Assembly: GCA_951213105.1 (NCBI GenBank)
Contig: OX578140.1
Span: 122,075,985 to 122,139,984, forward strand
Reading direction: 5' to 3'
DNA: 64,000 nucleotides
Origin: Amaurobius ferox
Taxonomy: Eukaryota > Arthropoda > Arachnida > Araneae > Amaurobiidae
Shown here: positions 33,141-44,300 of the stretch, piece after piece
Position numbering within the stretch: position 1 is the stretch's first letter
How the letters are laid out: each line of letters begins with the position of its first letter
The notes under the pieces: generated by a model
What the model was told of the DNA's origin: nothing
Database searches by the model: none
The model's input: the letters and a program-made list of their open reading frames with translations, nothing else
Made by a program: the position numbers and the translations under genes

Positions 33141-34081
33141 GTTCTTTACAACATTTAAGGTGTATACATTTGAAATATAATTTATATATTGTTTCACAAG
33201 GAAAATAAATCTGATGTGGGCAGAACATGACTTTTTCTACATAATGCAATAACTTTACTCATTTCACGGCAAAATGATGTTATACAAGATTCACAGCATA
33301 ATAATTTTAGAAATAAATCGGCATTACGTCAATTAAAATTGGGCGCTTTTGGCAGCTTATTATTCCAAACCGAATAACTTATTCATACACACATACAGAA
33401 TCTTCGTCGATCTACAATTGGCAATTAATATCCCGTAAAATGAATGATTATTTACGAATTGTTTTGCGTCAAAATTTAATACTATATCTAAAAGATATTT
33501 TCTATTGTGAATAGAACAATCTAGATCCACGAGAATGCAATTAACAGATTTGTTGCATAGTATTGCATATGGAAAGTGAATATAGTTGATAGTACTTACT
33601 ACTTTTTTTTTTATTATGCGCAATTTTTGATAACTTTATTTGGAAAATGGTCAAAATCTCGAGAAAAATTCATTTTAGCATTCTAAAGTATGTGTTACTC
33701 GTAAACTAATAAAAAATTGCATATCACATTATTATTTATTTAATAGTATAACAAGTTCTTATTTTAATGATTTTTTTTTTAATTTATTCAAAAATCCGGA
33801 GATCATTCGAACATTCGACTGAATTTTAAATTAATATGGTTCCAGTATTCACTGGCTGTAATAGTCGCACCAATTTTTTTTTCGAAACATTCTATTCGTT
33901 ATTGAGACATAGATTCTCCAGACATATACACATACACACAAACATACATACGCACACAATACCCCCACAAGCAATAACGTATACTCTCACACACACACAC
34001 ACACACTAACATACAATATAGCAAACATACATACACACACAATACCCACTACACACAATAAATTACACACACGTTAGCATA

Positions 34082-34199
34082 GCCAACGGCCCTACCGTGC
34101 TGAAAACACCGGTTCTCGTTAGATCACCGAAGTCGAGCAGCATCGGGCGCGGTTAGTACTTGGGTGGGTGACCACCTAGGAACACCGAGTGCTGTTGGC
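34082..34199 (+). rRNA. 5S rRNA-like SINE head (not a stand-alone gene)
   Basis: The 118 nt read GCCAACGGCCCTACCGTGCT at the 5' end and AACACCGAGTGCTGTTGGC at the 3' end; the termini pair as helix I of 5S rRNA. Box A/intermediate/box C-like promoter sequence (AAGTCGAGCAGCATCGG, GGTTAGTACTTGGGTGGG) is intact. Instead of a T-run terminator it continues into the SINE body. A covariance-model search would score this as 5S rRNA. I read it as the promoter head of the SINE. Confidence 0.75.
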
Positions 34200-34459
34200 A
34201 CATCTCAGGCGCTGTAGCCTGGTGGTTTACGCGCTGGATTTGCACGCTGCCACAACTTGTTCATGCAGAGTACGATCACGTTAAACATGTGGGTCCGTAA
34301 GTCCTTCCGAGAGGTTGGTGGTAGGGGAAGGAGGGTACGGTCCCTGTGGATGCCTCCTCCATTGGGTTCCGGTCTAAATTGGGTGGCACTTCCCGGCCGT
34401 CCAAACGGTTACTTTACAACTTTCTGGTAGGTCGGACGGTCTGGGTCTCAACAACAACA
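34082..34459 (+). mobile_element. Full-length 5S-headed SINE, 15-bp TSD
   Basis: The order is a near-complete 5S rRNA head (34082-34199), a degenerate tRNA-like linker (TGTAGCCTGGTGGTTTACGC), and then the same body as the tRNA-headed units (GCAGAGTACGATCACGTTAA, AGGTTGGTGGTAGGGGAAGG). It ends in the shared tail (GGCCGTCCAAACGGTTACTT ... TCGGACGGTCTGGGTCTC) and an (AAC)n end. ACACACGTTAGCATA flanks it perfectly at 34067-34081 and 34460-34474. This is a SINE3/5S-type retroposon, here combined with tRNA-like sequence as in 5S-tRNA hybrid SINEs. The short 3' run and intact duplication suggest a fairly recent insertion. Confidence 0.92.
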
Positions 34460-34639
34460 ACACACGTTAGCATACATACACACATACATCAAATCAAAAA
34501 GTTTGATTAGAATTTAGGTATGCTAGAAACGTGTTCTTCCGTTGAGAACACGAATTCGTATTTTCAATGACGTCACAATACTTTCCTCGTACATTATACG
34601 TACTATGTATATGAAGAAAGTAATAATTTTATCCATAAT

Positions 34640-35510
34640 TTAAGTAAACAACAACGTAAGACATTATTCCCATTATTTATTTCATATTCTAAATGTGTAT
34701 GCTTTTCATTACCGTCCTAGAACACTAGATATTAGTAAATCTGGATCATTCCAAATACTGCTTTTCGGATGAGCAATAATCGTTTTGCTGGATGTTGTTT
34801 CAAATGAACAATTACCTCCTGTAAATACGTATTACTTAATTATCATTATCTTTAGTTGCCTTATGATGATACTTAATCTTAAGGAGTTTATCTTTTTATA
34901 TCGAAAAGAGCAGGAAATAAATGGTTCAAATTAACCAGAATTCTAAAAACAGATTAGGAGAAAGTGTTCCAAATTAATGGAGAAATAAAAGTAATGTAGT
35001 TGATTTCCGAAATTACACGCCATTTAAAAAATGTATAAAAGATTGAGTTGCCGAAACACATAAACCAGATATGAGTGCGATTTATATTATATTAAAAATA
35101 TAAACGTGTTTTTAAATTGCTATTTATTTCTACAAAAATATTATTTAAAAAGTGGAATAATAATTAAAAAGTATGTTGAAGTAAGTAGCGTCTATGATCG
35201 TGTGCCCGACTAAAATCAGAGCGTTACGAAATATGTAAACACTTTGGACGCTCATATACCTCCAAACCTAAAGGATAAAATTATAAGCAATTCATTGTTT
35301 TTGAAAATATGGTATTATTGAAAATATAGTATAGCTTTTGGAAATATGAAATTATGGTTTTTTGAAATATGGTATTATTGAAAATATAGTATAGTTGTTG
35401 GAAAGAAATTTAGAAGTTATACTTTTAATATTAAATTCCTTAAGATTGTGTGTTGTGTTTTGAAATAACCCTCCAATTATTTAACTTTTGTGTGAATCCC
35501 GTAAAGGAAT
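34640..35510. other. Unassigned stretch with a local tandem duplication
   Basis: GAAATATGGTATTATTGAAA recurs at 35304 and 35365, a roughly 60-bp tandem duplication. The rest is AT-rich, with no gene or recognised element. Confidence 0.45.
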
Positions 35511-35516
35511 TATAAA

Positions 35517-35750
35517 TTAATAAAATGCTAAATGGATCACACCATTTTAAGTTTATCAAAAACATTTATTAAAAAACATAAATATTTAAATAATTCAATT
35601 ACAATATTTAATTATATTATTTATTAATTATATTAATTATTAATTAATAAAATGCTAAATGGATCACACCATTTTAACTTTATCAAAAACATTTATTAAA
35701 AAACATAAATACTTAGATAATTCAATTACAATATTTAATTATGTTATTTC
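35517..35750. repeat. 128-bp direct tandem duplication
   Basis: TAATAAAATGCTAAATGGAT starts two copies (35517 and 35645) that differ at only a few positions. The junction between them is 'ttattaattatattaattattaatt'. The high identity points to a recent local duplication. Confidence 0.85.
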
Positions 35751-36104
35751 AGCGGGGAGGGGACATATGTGACCAGTACCGAAAATCCTAAATAGTGTTC
35801 ATGACCAGATATCATTTTCAATGGGCACATACCTTCAAACTTGTTTTGCACTTGGTCAGCATCCGTATTTATATATCGTCCATTTACCGGCATTAACTCT
35901 TGGTGTAATGCTCCGACACGTAAATTCGTTGAACATATTGTACTGCTGTAACTCTGCACAAATCAATATCTATCCATTATTTTTGAATATATACGGAGCA
36001 CTCTACATTTCTAGTCGTCGTTATGTCGTTATTAAGTCATCACTGCTCTTGTTGATCAGTGTCCTTCTTCGGTCACAAGTTGTGGTTCTCTCCATTTGTC
36101 GGGG

Positions 36105-36447
36105 GTTGTTGTTGTTGAGACCCACACCGTCCGACCTACCAAATAGGTGTAAGGTAACTGTTTGGATGGCCGAGAAGTGCCACCCAATTTAGACCGGAAC
36201 CCAGTGGGGGAGGCATCATCACCGTACCCTCCTTCCCCTACCTCCAACCTCTCGGAAGGACTTACGGACCCACATGTTTAACGTGATCGTACTCCGCATG
36301 AACACAACGGCAGTTGTGGAAATGCGCAAACCACCGGGATACCGCGCCCGAAATGTGCCAACAGCACGCGGTGTTCCCAGGTGGTCACCCACCCAAGTAC
36401 TAACCGCGCCCGATGCTGCTTGACTTCGGTGATCTAACGAGAACCGG
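36105..36447 (-). mobile_element. 5S-headed SINE, 5'-truncated, with TSD
   Basis: In reverse orientation: the (GTT)n tail at 36107-36117, the tail stem (GACCCACACCGTCCGACCTA), the body, and 90 nt of the 5S head ending at 36447 (GAGAACCGGT). CCATTTGTCG follows at 36448 and precedes the insert at about 36094, so a target duplication of about 10-14 bp flanks it. The first 28 nt of the 5S head are missing, as expected from incomplete reverse transcription. Confidence 0.85.
36358..36447 (-). pseudogene. 5S rRNA-like SINE head, 5'-truncated
   Basis: The inverse of CACGCGGTGTTCCCAGGTGG and CAAGTACTAACCGCGCCCGA is the 3' three quarters of 5S rRNA. One arm of helix I is gone, so it cannot be a functional rRNA gene. 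Confidence 0.8.
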
Positions 36448-37081
36448 TCCATTTGTCGCGGGTGTCAATCCCCCTTTGCTCTCATTTGTAGCATTGAGAG
36501 TGACGCAACAAGCTTCATCTGATTTGGCTAGCATTCCATCCAATGCCGTTCTTTACATTATTTTAAGAGTTCGTTCGACCCCTTCTGGTTTGAGTCTCCT
36601 AATTTATGGTTTCAGTTGACCTTTGTGTTCACATGCTGTAAACCCTGGAGTCTTTTTGACTGGACGTATTGTTGTCGTTTCAGACACCATAAATTTGTAC
36701 ATAAAAGTGCCTCACCTCACACACAGCACTTCGTGTGAGATCTATTTCTGGTCTCACAATAGTATTTGGAAATATAATATTATGGCTTTTGGAAATAAGG
36801 TACCATCTACGAATATATAAAAATAATTTCAATATTTTAATATTTTTCATTTTATGAAAAACGCTTTGCTCCAAACGAATTTTCTATTCACATTCCTTAT
36901 GTTCAGTCGAAATATCTTCTAAACTATGAAATATAGATTTAGATAGTAAGCGACAAAAATATTCATTTTGTCGGAAATCCAGTACCTAGCTTCATAATTT
37001 GTCTTTACAATGCTCTTATAATTTTCGAGCCATCGTCAAGTGGAAGAAGAAAAATTTCAATTTTTCAAGTTTGTAATGCTT

Positions 37082-37252
37082 CTTCTTCGACTCAGACCGT
37101 CCGATCTACCAACCATTCTACTAAAGAATTACGTATTCACATATTTAAAGTGAGCGTACCCCGCGGGAACAGTTTGAACAGAGGCGGGAATCGAACCCGG
37201 GTCGTCCAAGTAAGATCCCCGCGCCCTAGCCACTGGACTGTAGCGCCCGCAT
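37082..37252 (-). mobile_element. tRNA-headed SINE with internal deletion, 13-bp TSD
   Basis: GTTTGTAATGCTT flanks it at 37069-37081 and 37253-37265. The minus strand gives a tRNA-like head with TCCAGTGGCTAGGGCGCGGG (box A) and CCGGGTTCGATTCCCGCC (box B), a short piece of body, then the tail (GGTTGGTAGATCGGACGGTC). About 100 bp of body is missing compared with 34082-34459. The 3' end is GAAGAAG rather than (AAC)n. Confidence 0.85.
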
Positions 37253-37699
37253 GTTTGTAATGCTTAAATATCTAAAACTAAAAGTGCTTTCACAATAAAC
37301 ATAGCAAATAAAAGCGTCGTAAATACAGAATAAATTCGGAAATAAACCGGCCTACAAGTTTCAAAGGAAAAAACAGCCTTCCATTTCAGGATCCACAGGA
37401 AGAGCGCGCTCAAAGTCAAATCGTCAACTGGTATTAAGAGGAGTGAGGTATCGTTTCTTGTTGACAATTATGTTAATATCTAATCAGTATATGAGTGGGA
37501 AATTTTAAAATGGAGTTTGCAAGGTAAAAGTCAACACAAAGCATATTCCAAAAATCCCGTTACTCGAAAAATATCCATCCAAATAAGCTTGCAATATTTC
37601 GATATAAATGCACTTTACCTAGATAAAACGTATCATACCTAAATGCTAATCACTTTTAATTTCGGGTTCTGGGTGATTGTGGTTTTTCAGTGAATAATG

Positions 37700-38000
37700 T
37701 GATTTGGGCATCATAAGACATTCTTTTCAGACGCAAATTCATTTTCGCTTTCGTGATTCCTTTAATTGAGTTTAATTGCACAAACTGACACATATATTTA
37801 TTTGAAATTATATCCTATTTGCGTTTTTAAAACATTTTCTTTTTACACTTATCGGAGTATCTCAGTAAAAAAAACCTTCAGTTCTTGAAAATGAATAAAA
37901 AATCTAAAATATCTTGATAATGGTTATCTCGAAAATGGGTCTAAAATAATGGGATTAGTGTTATTTTATATCCTTTTTTAAAGATTTTATTGTATTTCAG
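37700..38000 (+). mobile_element. Family C' fragment (diverged)
   Basis: GATTTGGGCATCATAAGACA, 'attgagtttaattgcacaaa' and AATATCTTGATAATGGTTAT with TTATTTTATATCC parallel the 5' half of 39902-40140. The remainder is not recognisable. Confidence 0.45.
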
Positions 38001-38039
38001 CGAAGTTAATTAATAACACAAGCCAGCGATGATTTTCTT

Positions 38040-38650
38040 TATGAATTTTATCAATTTTTTATCAGTTTCTTAAGGCATTATATACTTTAAGTTCCTCTGC
38101 AAGAGGTCCCCCCAATGAATTTTAAGTAAAACAGAAATAAACTGTTTTTATCAATTCAATTTTTATCAATTTTATTTATTTTAATATCAGTTCCTTAAGG
38201 CATTATATGTCTTAAGTTCCTCTGTAAAAAGTTCCCCAATGAATTTAAAGCAAAACAAAAAGAAACTGTTTTTGTCGACTCAATTTTTTATCAATTTTAC
38301 TAATTTTAATATCAGTTTCTTAAGGCATTATATGCCTTAAGTTCCTCTGCAAAAACATTCAAACAAAAGAAAAAGAAATTGTTTTTGTTGACTCAATTTT
38401 TTATCAATTTTACTAATTTTAATATCAATTTCTTAAGGTATTATATGTCTTAAGTTCCTCTGCAAATAGTTATCCAAAGAATTTCAAGCAAAAGAAAAAG
38501 AAACTGTTTTAATAGACTCAAATTTTTATCAATTTTATTAATTTTAATATCAATTTCTTAAGGCATTATATGCCTTAAGTTCCTTCGCAAGAAGTTCCCG
38601 AATCCATCTCAAGCAAAAATATAAAGAAAGTGATTTTTCCGACTCAGACA
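38040..38650. repeat. Palindrome-bearing minisatellite, about 122-bp units
   Basis: Five units (near 38069, 38191, 38320, 38433 and 38557) each contain CTTAAGGCATTATATGCCTT plus AAG, a 10-bp inverted repeat around TAT. They also share 'gttcctctgcaaaaagttcccc' and AAAGAAACTGTTTTTGTCGA. Periods range from 113 to 129 bp. Confidence 0.85.
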
Positions 38651-39029
38651 AAACTGCTGTCATATGAAACTTCTTATATACAATGAAATAGAAAAAGATG
38701 CTTGGAGTTTCTTCAAAGTTCTTTGGAAATAACAAAGACCATTATTATACACTGGTGGTGGTTGATAACATGACAAATTTAAAGTTAAAGAATGCTCAAA
38801 ATATATCAAAATTATTTTTTAATATGTATTTAGTATTTTTAACAGAAAATCTAAGTGTTGAACGTAGGGAAAACATTTCCATCGAGATATTAACGAGATA
38901 GGAAATACATGTCAAAGCCGGTGGGACATCAATATGAAAGGGGATCACTACTGGATGTTGCATTGTGAAAAACTAGAAGAAACGCACCCCAAAAAAAGCA
39001 GCAAACGCAGCTTCCCTGAAAAAATAAAA

Positions 39030-39330
39030 ATCTAGTGTAGACAGCATATGATTTTCTCTACAGACTAAATTTCAAAATTCATTAAACTGAATTTAATTGC
39101 ACAAAATTACAAACATAATTGTCTGATATTGCACTGAATTTACAGTTTTATTTCTATTTTCATTTTCATTTGGTGGTTGTACGTATGTTCAAAGGCGGGC
39201 GAGATTGCAAAAATATGAAATAACTGAGGTCATCAAGAACAGTTAGTCACACAGTAACGGGGTTGATCTTATTCTTCTCATCATCAAACAAGTAATTAAT
39301 TTATGAATTTTAGCTTATGTAGTTCTCCTA
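39030..39330 (+). mobile_element. Family C' fragment (5' half)
   Basis: CTAGTGTAGACAGCATATGA, CATTAAACTGAATTTAATTG, 'tgaggtcatcaagaacagtta' and GGGGTTGATCTTATTCTTCT follow the C' order. It stops at the border of the next element, whose hairpin starts at 39331. Confidence 0.6.
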
Positions 39331-39457
39331 TTACTTTCCTTAAATACATAATGTATAAGGAAAGTATTGTGACGGGGTTAAAAATTCGAATTCGAGTTTT
39401 CGACGGGAGAGTACGTTTCAAGCATCCCTGTTCACAATTCGAACATTTTTGAAGTGA

Positions 39458-39520
<63 letters not shown>

Positions 39521-40539
39521 AAGTATGTGTGTGTATGTGTGTGTGTGTGCGTGTGTGTGTGTGTGTGTGTGTCAGTGAGTCTGTGGAGACGATATCTCAC
39601 GAACGAATGGAGCGATTCGAATGAAATTTGGTACAGAAATCACAATCTATGAATACTGGAAGCCTATTGTTTTAAAATACAATCGAATGTTCTGAACCCT
39701 AATAAATTTTCGAGTGAAATTTTAAAAAAATCATCAAAAAATCAAAACCTTTAATAAAGTTACACAAATAGACATTTCTTGTGTAACTTTTCCTTAGAAA
39801 ACGATTGACATAAATTTTTGAACGCTAGCATGAACCGTTCTCGAGATATTGCACATTTTTCAAACAAATTTATCAAAAGTCCCATAAATTAAAATAAAAA
39901 ATCTGATGTGGACAGCACATGACTTTCCCTGCAAACTTATATCCACGTTCTATTTATTTCAATTAAATGTAATTCACTTTTAATTCAAATTTCGTTCTCA
40001 TTCGGTAACCGGGCTTATTTTCAAAGGTGGCGTAGGGAAAGTACGAAAAACTAAAATATCTCGAGAACGGCTAGTCCTAGTGTAATGGGGTTGGTCTTAT
40101 TCTTTTCGTCGTTAAACATTACGTATTAAACGGGCATTTAATGGATATATCTAAGTATACCAAGTTCTTTAGTTTAGATTTTGAAGATTTTTGCGGGCCG
40201 TTTTGCAAAAAAAGGCAGGTTATTTTTTTCCGAATCGTACCAAAATCTAATCAGCACCAGAGTGACCTATACGTGACTCATCTACCGAATTTTGTAAAAT
40301 TCGGTTCATTAGTTTTTCAGCTAGAGTGGATACAAGCTTTTGCGGGCCATTTCGCAAAAAAAGGCGGGTTCTTTTATTCCGAATCGTACCCAAAACTAAT
40401 CAGCACTAGCCCCGGCCACAAGTGACTTACCTACCAAATTTTGTGAAATTCGGTCGATTAGTTTTTTAGTTACAGTGGATACAAAATCTGCACAGACAGA
40501 CAGACAGACACACAGACACACAGACAGACAGACAGACAC

Positions 40540-40570
<31 letters not shown>

Positions 40571-41163
40571 CACAGACACACGCACAGACGTCACGCTAAA
40601 AATGGTTTTTTCGTATTCTAGGGGTCTCGAAACGTGTAGATCCGTCGAAAACTCGAGTTGTGATTTTCTGCATGATTCCAATACTTTCCCTATACATTAC
40701 CATGTATTGCAGGGAAAGTAAAAATATTAATTCTTAAGAAACATGTTCACTTTCCATATGTAATATCATGTGATAAATTTGGTGACATCATTCTCGTGGA
40801 TCTAACTCGTTCCATTCACGAGAAAAGATACTTTGAGTAATACTTTTGTATTTAAACGCCAATAGTCATTTATCCGCTGTAAGAATAGCTTATTTCTCCA
40901 TCCATAACTCTTAGCGAGATTTTGGCGATAAACTTAGCGGAATGTCGCCAACTTGGCGACACTTTTAAATGTTGCCAAATTAACGAAAATCTCGCCAAAT
41001 GGATAAAAATGACGCTAAATCAATGAAAATGACGAGTAATTCAAGAAAATTTAATATATTTGAAAGAATATAAGTATCTACTATAAGAATAACATTTTTT
41101 TAACTGTAAAAGTAGAAAATTTATTGCATTATATAAGGAAAGTCATGTTTTGCCCACATCAGA
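39331..41163 (-). mobile_element. Family C element, copy 3, with C' nested inside
   Basis: The left end is the hairpin TACTTTCCTTAAATACATAA / TGTATAAGGAAAGTA. It continues with TGACGGGGTTAAAAATTCGA, a long GT microsatellite (39463-39590) and GTCTGTGGAGACGATATCTC. The right end is TATATAAGGAAAGTCATGTT and CCCACATCAGA. A complete family C' element (39902-40720) interrupts it after 'cataaattaaaataaaaaa'; copies 47098-48056 and 56354-57253 are continuous there. Confidence 0.8.
39902..40720 (+). mobile_element. Family C' Helentron-like element, full copy
   Basis: The left end TCTGATGTGGACAGCACATG, with GACTTTCCCTGCA, matches the 5' end of family C. The right end is TACTTTCCCTATACATTACC / ATGTATTGCAGGGAAAGTA, a hairpin whose right arm inverts the left subterminal motif. 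A CAGA/CACA microsatellite lies at 40496-40585 and GAATCGTACCAAAATCTAAT is repeated twice inside. It has no coding content; the apparent Cys/Val-rich frames are microsatellite translation. Confidence 0.75.
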
Positions 41164-41174
41164 TTTTTTTTTTT

Positions 41175-41402
41175 ATTTTGACGATATTTGAGGGTCATTT
41201 CCCAAAAAGGATAGTTATTTTTTTCCTCATCATACCAAAACCTAATCAGTATCTAGTTTTTGAGCTATAGTGGGTAAATACATTACACTGACACTATAGA
41301 AGTCTAGAAACAGGGTCGATCTGTTGATAATTTGAGATCCGATTTTCTACGCGATCCCCGATTTCGATATTGCCCCATTGCATTACCACCTATTGTAGGG
41401 AA
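41175..41402 (+). mobile_element. Family C' fragment (3' part)
   Basis: GGGTCATTTCCCAAAAAGGA, TCATACCAAAACCTAATCAG, CCGATTTTCTACGCGATCCC and CATTACCACCTATTGTAGGG plus AAAGTA follow the C' 3' half in order. It sits directly behind the family C copy 3. Confidence 0.65.
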
Positions 41403-42465
41403 AGTAAGAAATATAATATTGACCGAGCAACTAAAACTTTTGGCTAAATTTAGGATGTAAATAACCAATGTTTACAGTTTTTGCAAATAAATGTATTAAG
41501 AACTGATACAAAATAGGTTTCGTGCGGCATTATCTCAGTAATAATTTCATTCAGTTACATATTGCAACATGCAAACATCAAAGCAAGTTGCGAAGAAAAA
41601 GTAGTAATGGAGAAAATGTGAGGTCATTTTTACCTCCAGAAGCTCACATTTCTTTACAACTAACACACATTAAAAAAAAAAAAAATTCGTATTGCTGAAT
41701 TTTGCAGTTCTGCGTATTAATGTATTAAATTTTTGATAATTCCATAATATGTCTGAAAGTAAAATACATCGACAAGCTGATTTAATGCATAAAAATAAAT
41801 AAATCAATTACATTATATTAGATCAGCTCTTTCTCTATAACAGGGCCAAAAGCCAGAGCTTTAGAACAAAAAAGTTCTCAACTGGTTATTTCTCTACATC
41901 CGATGATTTCGTGGTCATTACCAAAGGTCAGCAAGATCCATGCGATGGGATATAAACTGAGCACAAAACTCTTTAAAGCATGAATTTTAGAATTCTACTG
42001 GTATAAATATTTACAGTCAGCCCTCTCATAACGCGATTAATTCGTACCGCATTATGTGGAAACCGCGCTATAAGAAACTCAGATTAGTGCAAATCAAATT
42101 AATTCGCACCGTTTTGTATGGAAACCGCGTTATAAGAAATTCAGAATTAGTACAAAACAGAACAATTCGTACCGCGTTATATGGAAACAGCATTAAGTGA
42201 AACTCAACACATATAAATCAGGCTGTTAAGTTCTGAGTTATATAAAACTGCATTTTTGGAGCACCTTATTATGATAAATGCGGTTATGAAATATGAGTGT
42301 ATAGATACAAAAGGCAATACATATATGTTTACATATTTCGAATTATTTTTATTAAGATTTCATATAAGAAAATTAAAAAACAGTGTGAAATATAAATTTA
42401 ATTTTCCAACAAAAATCGTATTAACATTCATCGTCGTTGTCAAACATTGGCCTGATTCTTTTTTT

Positions 42466-42509
42466 AACACTTTACAACAAAGTTGAAAAGTGTTTATGAC
42501 TTTGTTCAT

Positions 42510-42551
<42 letters not shown>

Positions 42552-43781
42552 CGTTAGCACGATAACTGCCGTAAAAATGACTTAATCAAAATGAAATTTT
42601 AGTATGTTGTTCAAACGGTCTGTAGGACCTATGGGAATATAAATGAATAATATCACCCAATTAGTTTTGGATTGAACCCGGGTTGAAAAAATGAAATACA
42701 TTGAGCCCTATGGGACCTAATTTTTCTAACATTTTTTAAGCGGATTTAAAATTCACAAATTGCTTCGAAAATTTTAGGTAATAGTCAAATTGTTCCATAA
42801 AATATATAAAAAAAAATTCAGCTAAATATATTCAGTAGTTTTTTAAATAAAAATTAAAATAATAATTACACATCTTATATGAAACGATCACGTGACCATG
42901 AAATGAAACGATCACATGACCCACTTCAAAATGATATATGGCATCCATCTTGTTTCAAATTCGTGATTTTTTAAAGTTCTTTTTAATTCATATTGAGTGT
43001 TGTATCCATCCTAAAACTACTTTATTTCTGCTTAAATTCTGTGCATCTACATACTAAAACAACACAATGACAATATATTTGAGTTTAAATTCTCATTCAA
43101 ATATGATTATTTCTTCAACTACGCCTATTTTTCACCTATGTAAAATGTAAACAGCAAAATATGTAGAATGAGTTGTATTAGAATTACTGCATTTCTTTAA
43201 CACAAAATAATTCAGTCCATGGAGTCTGCATGGCTGATATGAATGAAATATTAATTGATTTTATAAACAGAAGGACGATATTTTTCGATGAAGTTTTAAG
43301 CATAAAGTTTATGAATTGTAGCTCCATGGTCTTAATTTTTAAATAAAATAAATTATTATAGTATTGTGATGAATGAAATGGAGAAAGTTATGAATGAAAT
43401 CCTGCTTTTAGAGAGAGATCCAGGCGTGTTATTTTTTCTATGACGTCATTTGAATTAATTTCAGTTGTTTTCGATGAAGTTTTCAAATATAATAAATTAT
43501 CGTAGTATTATGATATATTAAAAAATATTACCGTGGAATGTATTGCATTTTAGAGATATTTACACCACGCAATTTATATTTCAATACCGTCATTTGAATG
43601 AAGTTCATTTTTTTTAATGAAGGTTTAAGTTTTCAAATATAATAAATCAATGTAGTATTGTGATATGTTTTAAAATAATACCGAGGAATGTATTGCATTT
43701 TCGACTTTTTTAAATAAAATTGCATTGAAGTTGGAAAGTGTTTCATAATCAATGCTTTAAGCATGATTGATCTTTCTTGTT
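42466..43781 (-). mobile_element. Family D element, copy 3 (reverse, nested in the pogo-like element)
   Basis: The left end is AACACTTTACAACAAAGTTG with AAAAGTGTT, then an eight-unit CTGT microsatellite (42510-42550). The interior follows 45000-46302 in inverse, including CCCGGGTTGAAAAAATGAAA and GATCACGTGACCATGAAATG. The right end is 'gcatgattgatctttcttgtt'. The two full copies 3 and 4 face each other in opposite orientation across about 1.2 kb. Confidence 0.8.
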
Positions 43782-43799
43782 TTTTAATGTCCTCTTCAC

Positions 43800-44085
43800 T
43801 TTCCATATCTTTATTTTCAATTTCAAATGCAGTTTTACTTTGTAACTCTAACAAAATCTCTCTATAAAGAGCTAATCAATTGTGTAATTATATTTTAAAC
43901 TTTGCGCTTCGCACTATTGTAGAATCTTTTTCAATAAAGACATTTTCTAATTATTTATCCAAATCTAGTCCCCTTTTCTCATCATTTAAATTGAAATTTT
44001 CAACCCATTCTGTATCCATATTTTCGTCTACCAATGCATTTGAGGTAAATGTATTAATTTTTATGGGGAATTTCCCTGATAACTG
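43800..44085 (-). pseudogene. Possible pogo-like transposase C-terminal remnant
   Basis: The minus strand reads TEWVENFNLNDEKRGLDLDK, stop, LENVFIEKDSTIVRSAKFKI, two stops, then LALYREILLELQSKTAFEIE with NKDMESEEDIKK. The acidic, Glu/Lys-rich composition and position inside pogo-type TIRs suggest the tail of a Tigger-like transposase, but no catalytic motif is present. It is an old, broken frame. Confidence 0.35.
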
Positions 44086-44222
44086 AAATTGAGAAATATA
44101 CGTGAATGTACGTGAATGAAAAAACAGGGGAATTCCCCATTAATTTCAACCGTAAAAGTGTAATAGAAAAATCCATGCTATAGGGAGACGGCTTAATTGA
44201 GTTTTATTATAGAGAAACCACG

Positions 44223-44226
<4 letters not shown>

Positions 44227-44298
<72 letters not shown>
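44227..44298. repeat. (AT)n microsatellite
   Basis: A pure AT run of about 70 bp lies inside the right arm of the pogo-like element, followed by the subterminal GTTATATGGAAACCGC-type repeats. Confidence 0.98.

Positions 44299-44300
<2 letters not shown>

Larger units (their letters stand above)
33210..34622 (+). mobile_element. Family C element, copy 2, hosting a SINE
   Basis: It runs from TCTGATGTGGGCAGAACATG at the left, through ATTGCATATGGAAAGTGAAT and GATCCACGAGAATGC, into a CA microsatellite (33925-34075). It then resumes after the SINE with TTGAGAACACGAATTCGTAT and the remnant hairpin CAATACTTTCCTCGTACATT. It is the most diverged family C copy. The 5S-headed SINE (34082-34459) landed in its microsatellite. 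Confidence 0.65.

Noticed and set aside
35821..36247. A 123-codon plus-strand frame and a 63-codon minus-strand frame
   Set aside because: The right part is SINE tail and body in reverse, and the left part shows no recognisable domain.
40396..40681. Cys/Val/Ser-rich minus-strand frames
   Set aside because: They are the translated CAGA/CACA microsatellite inside a family C' element.
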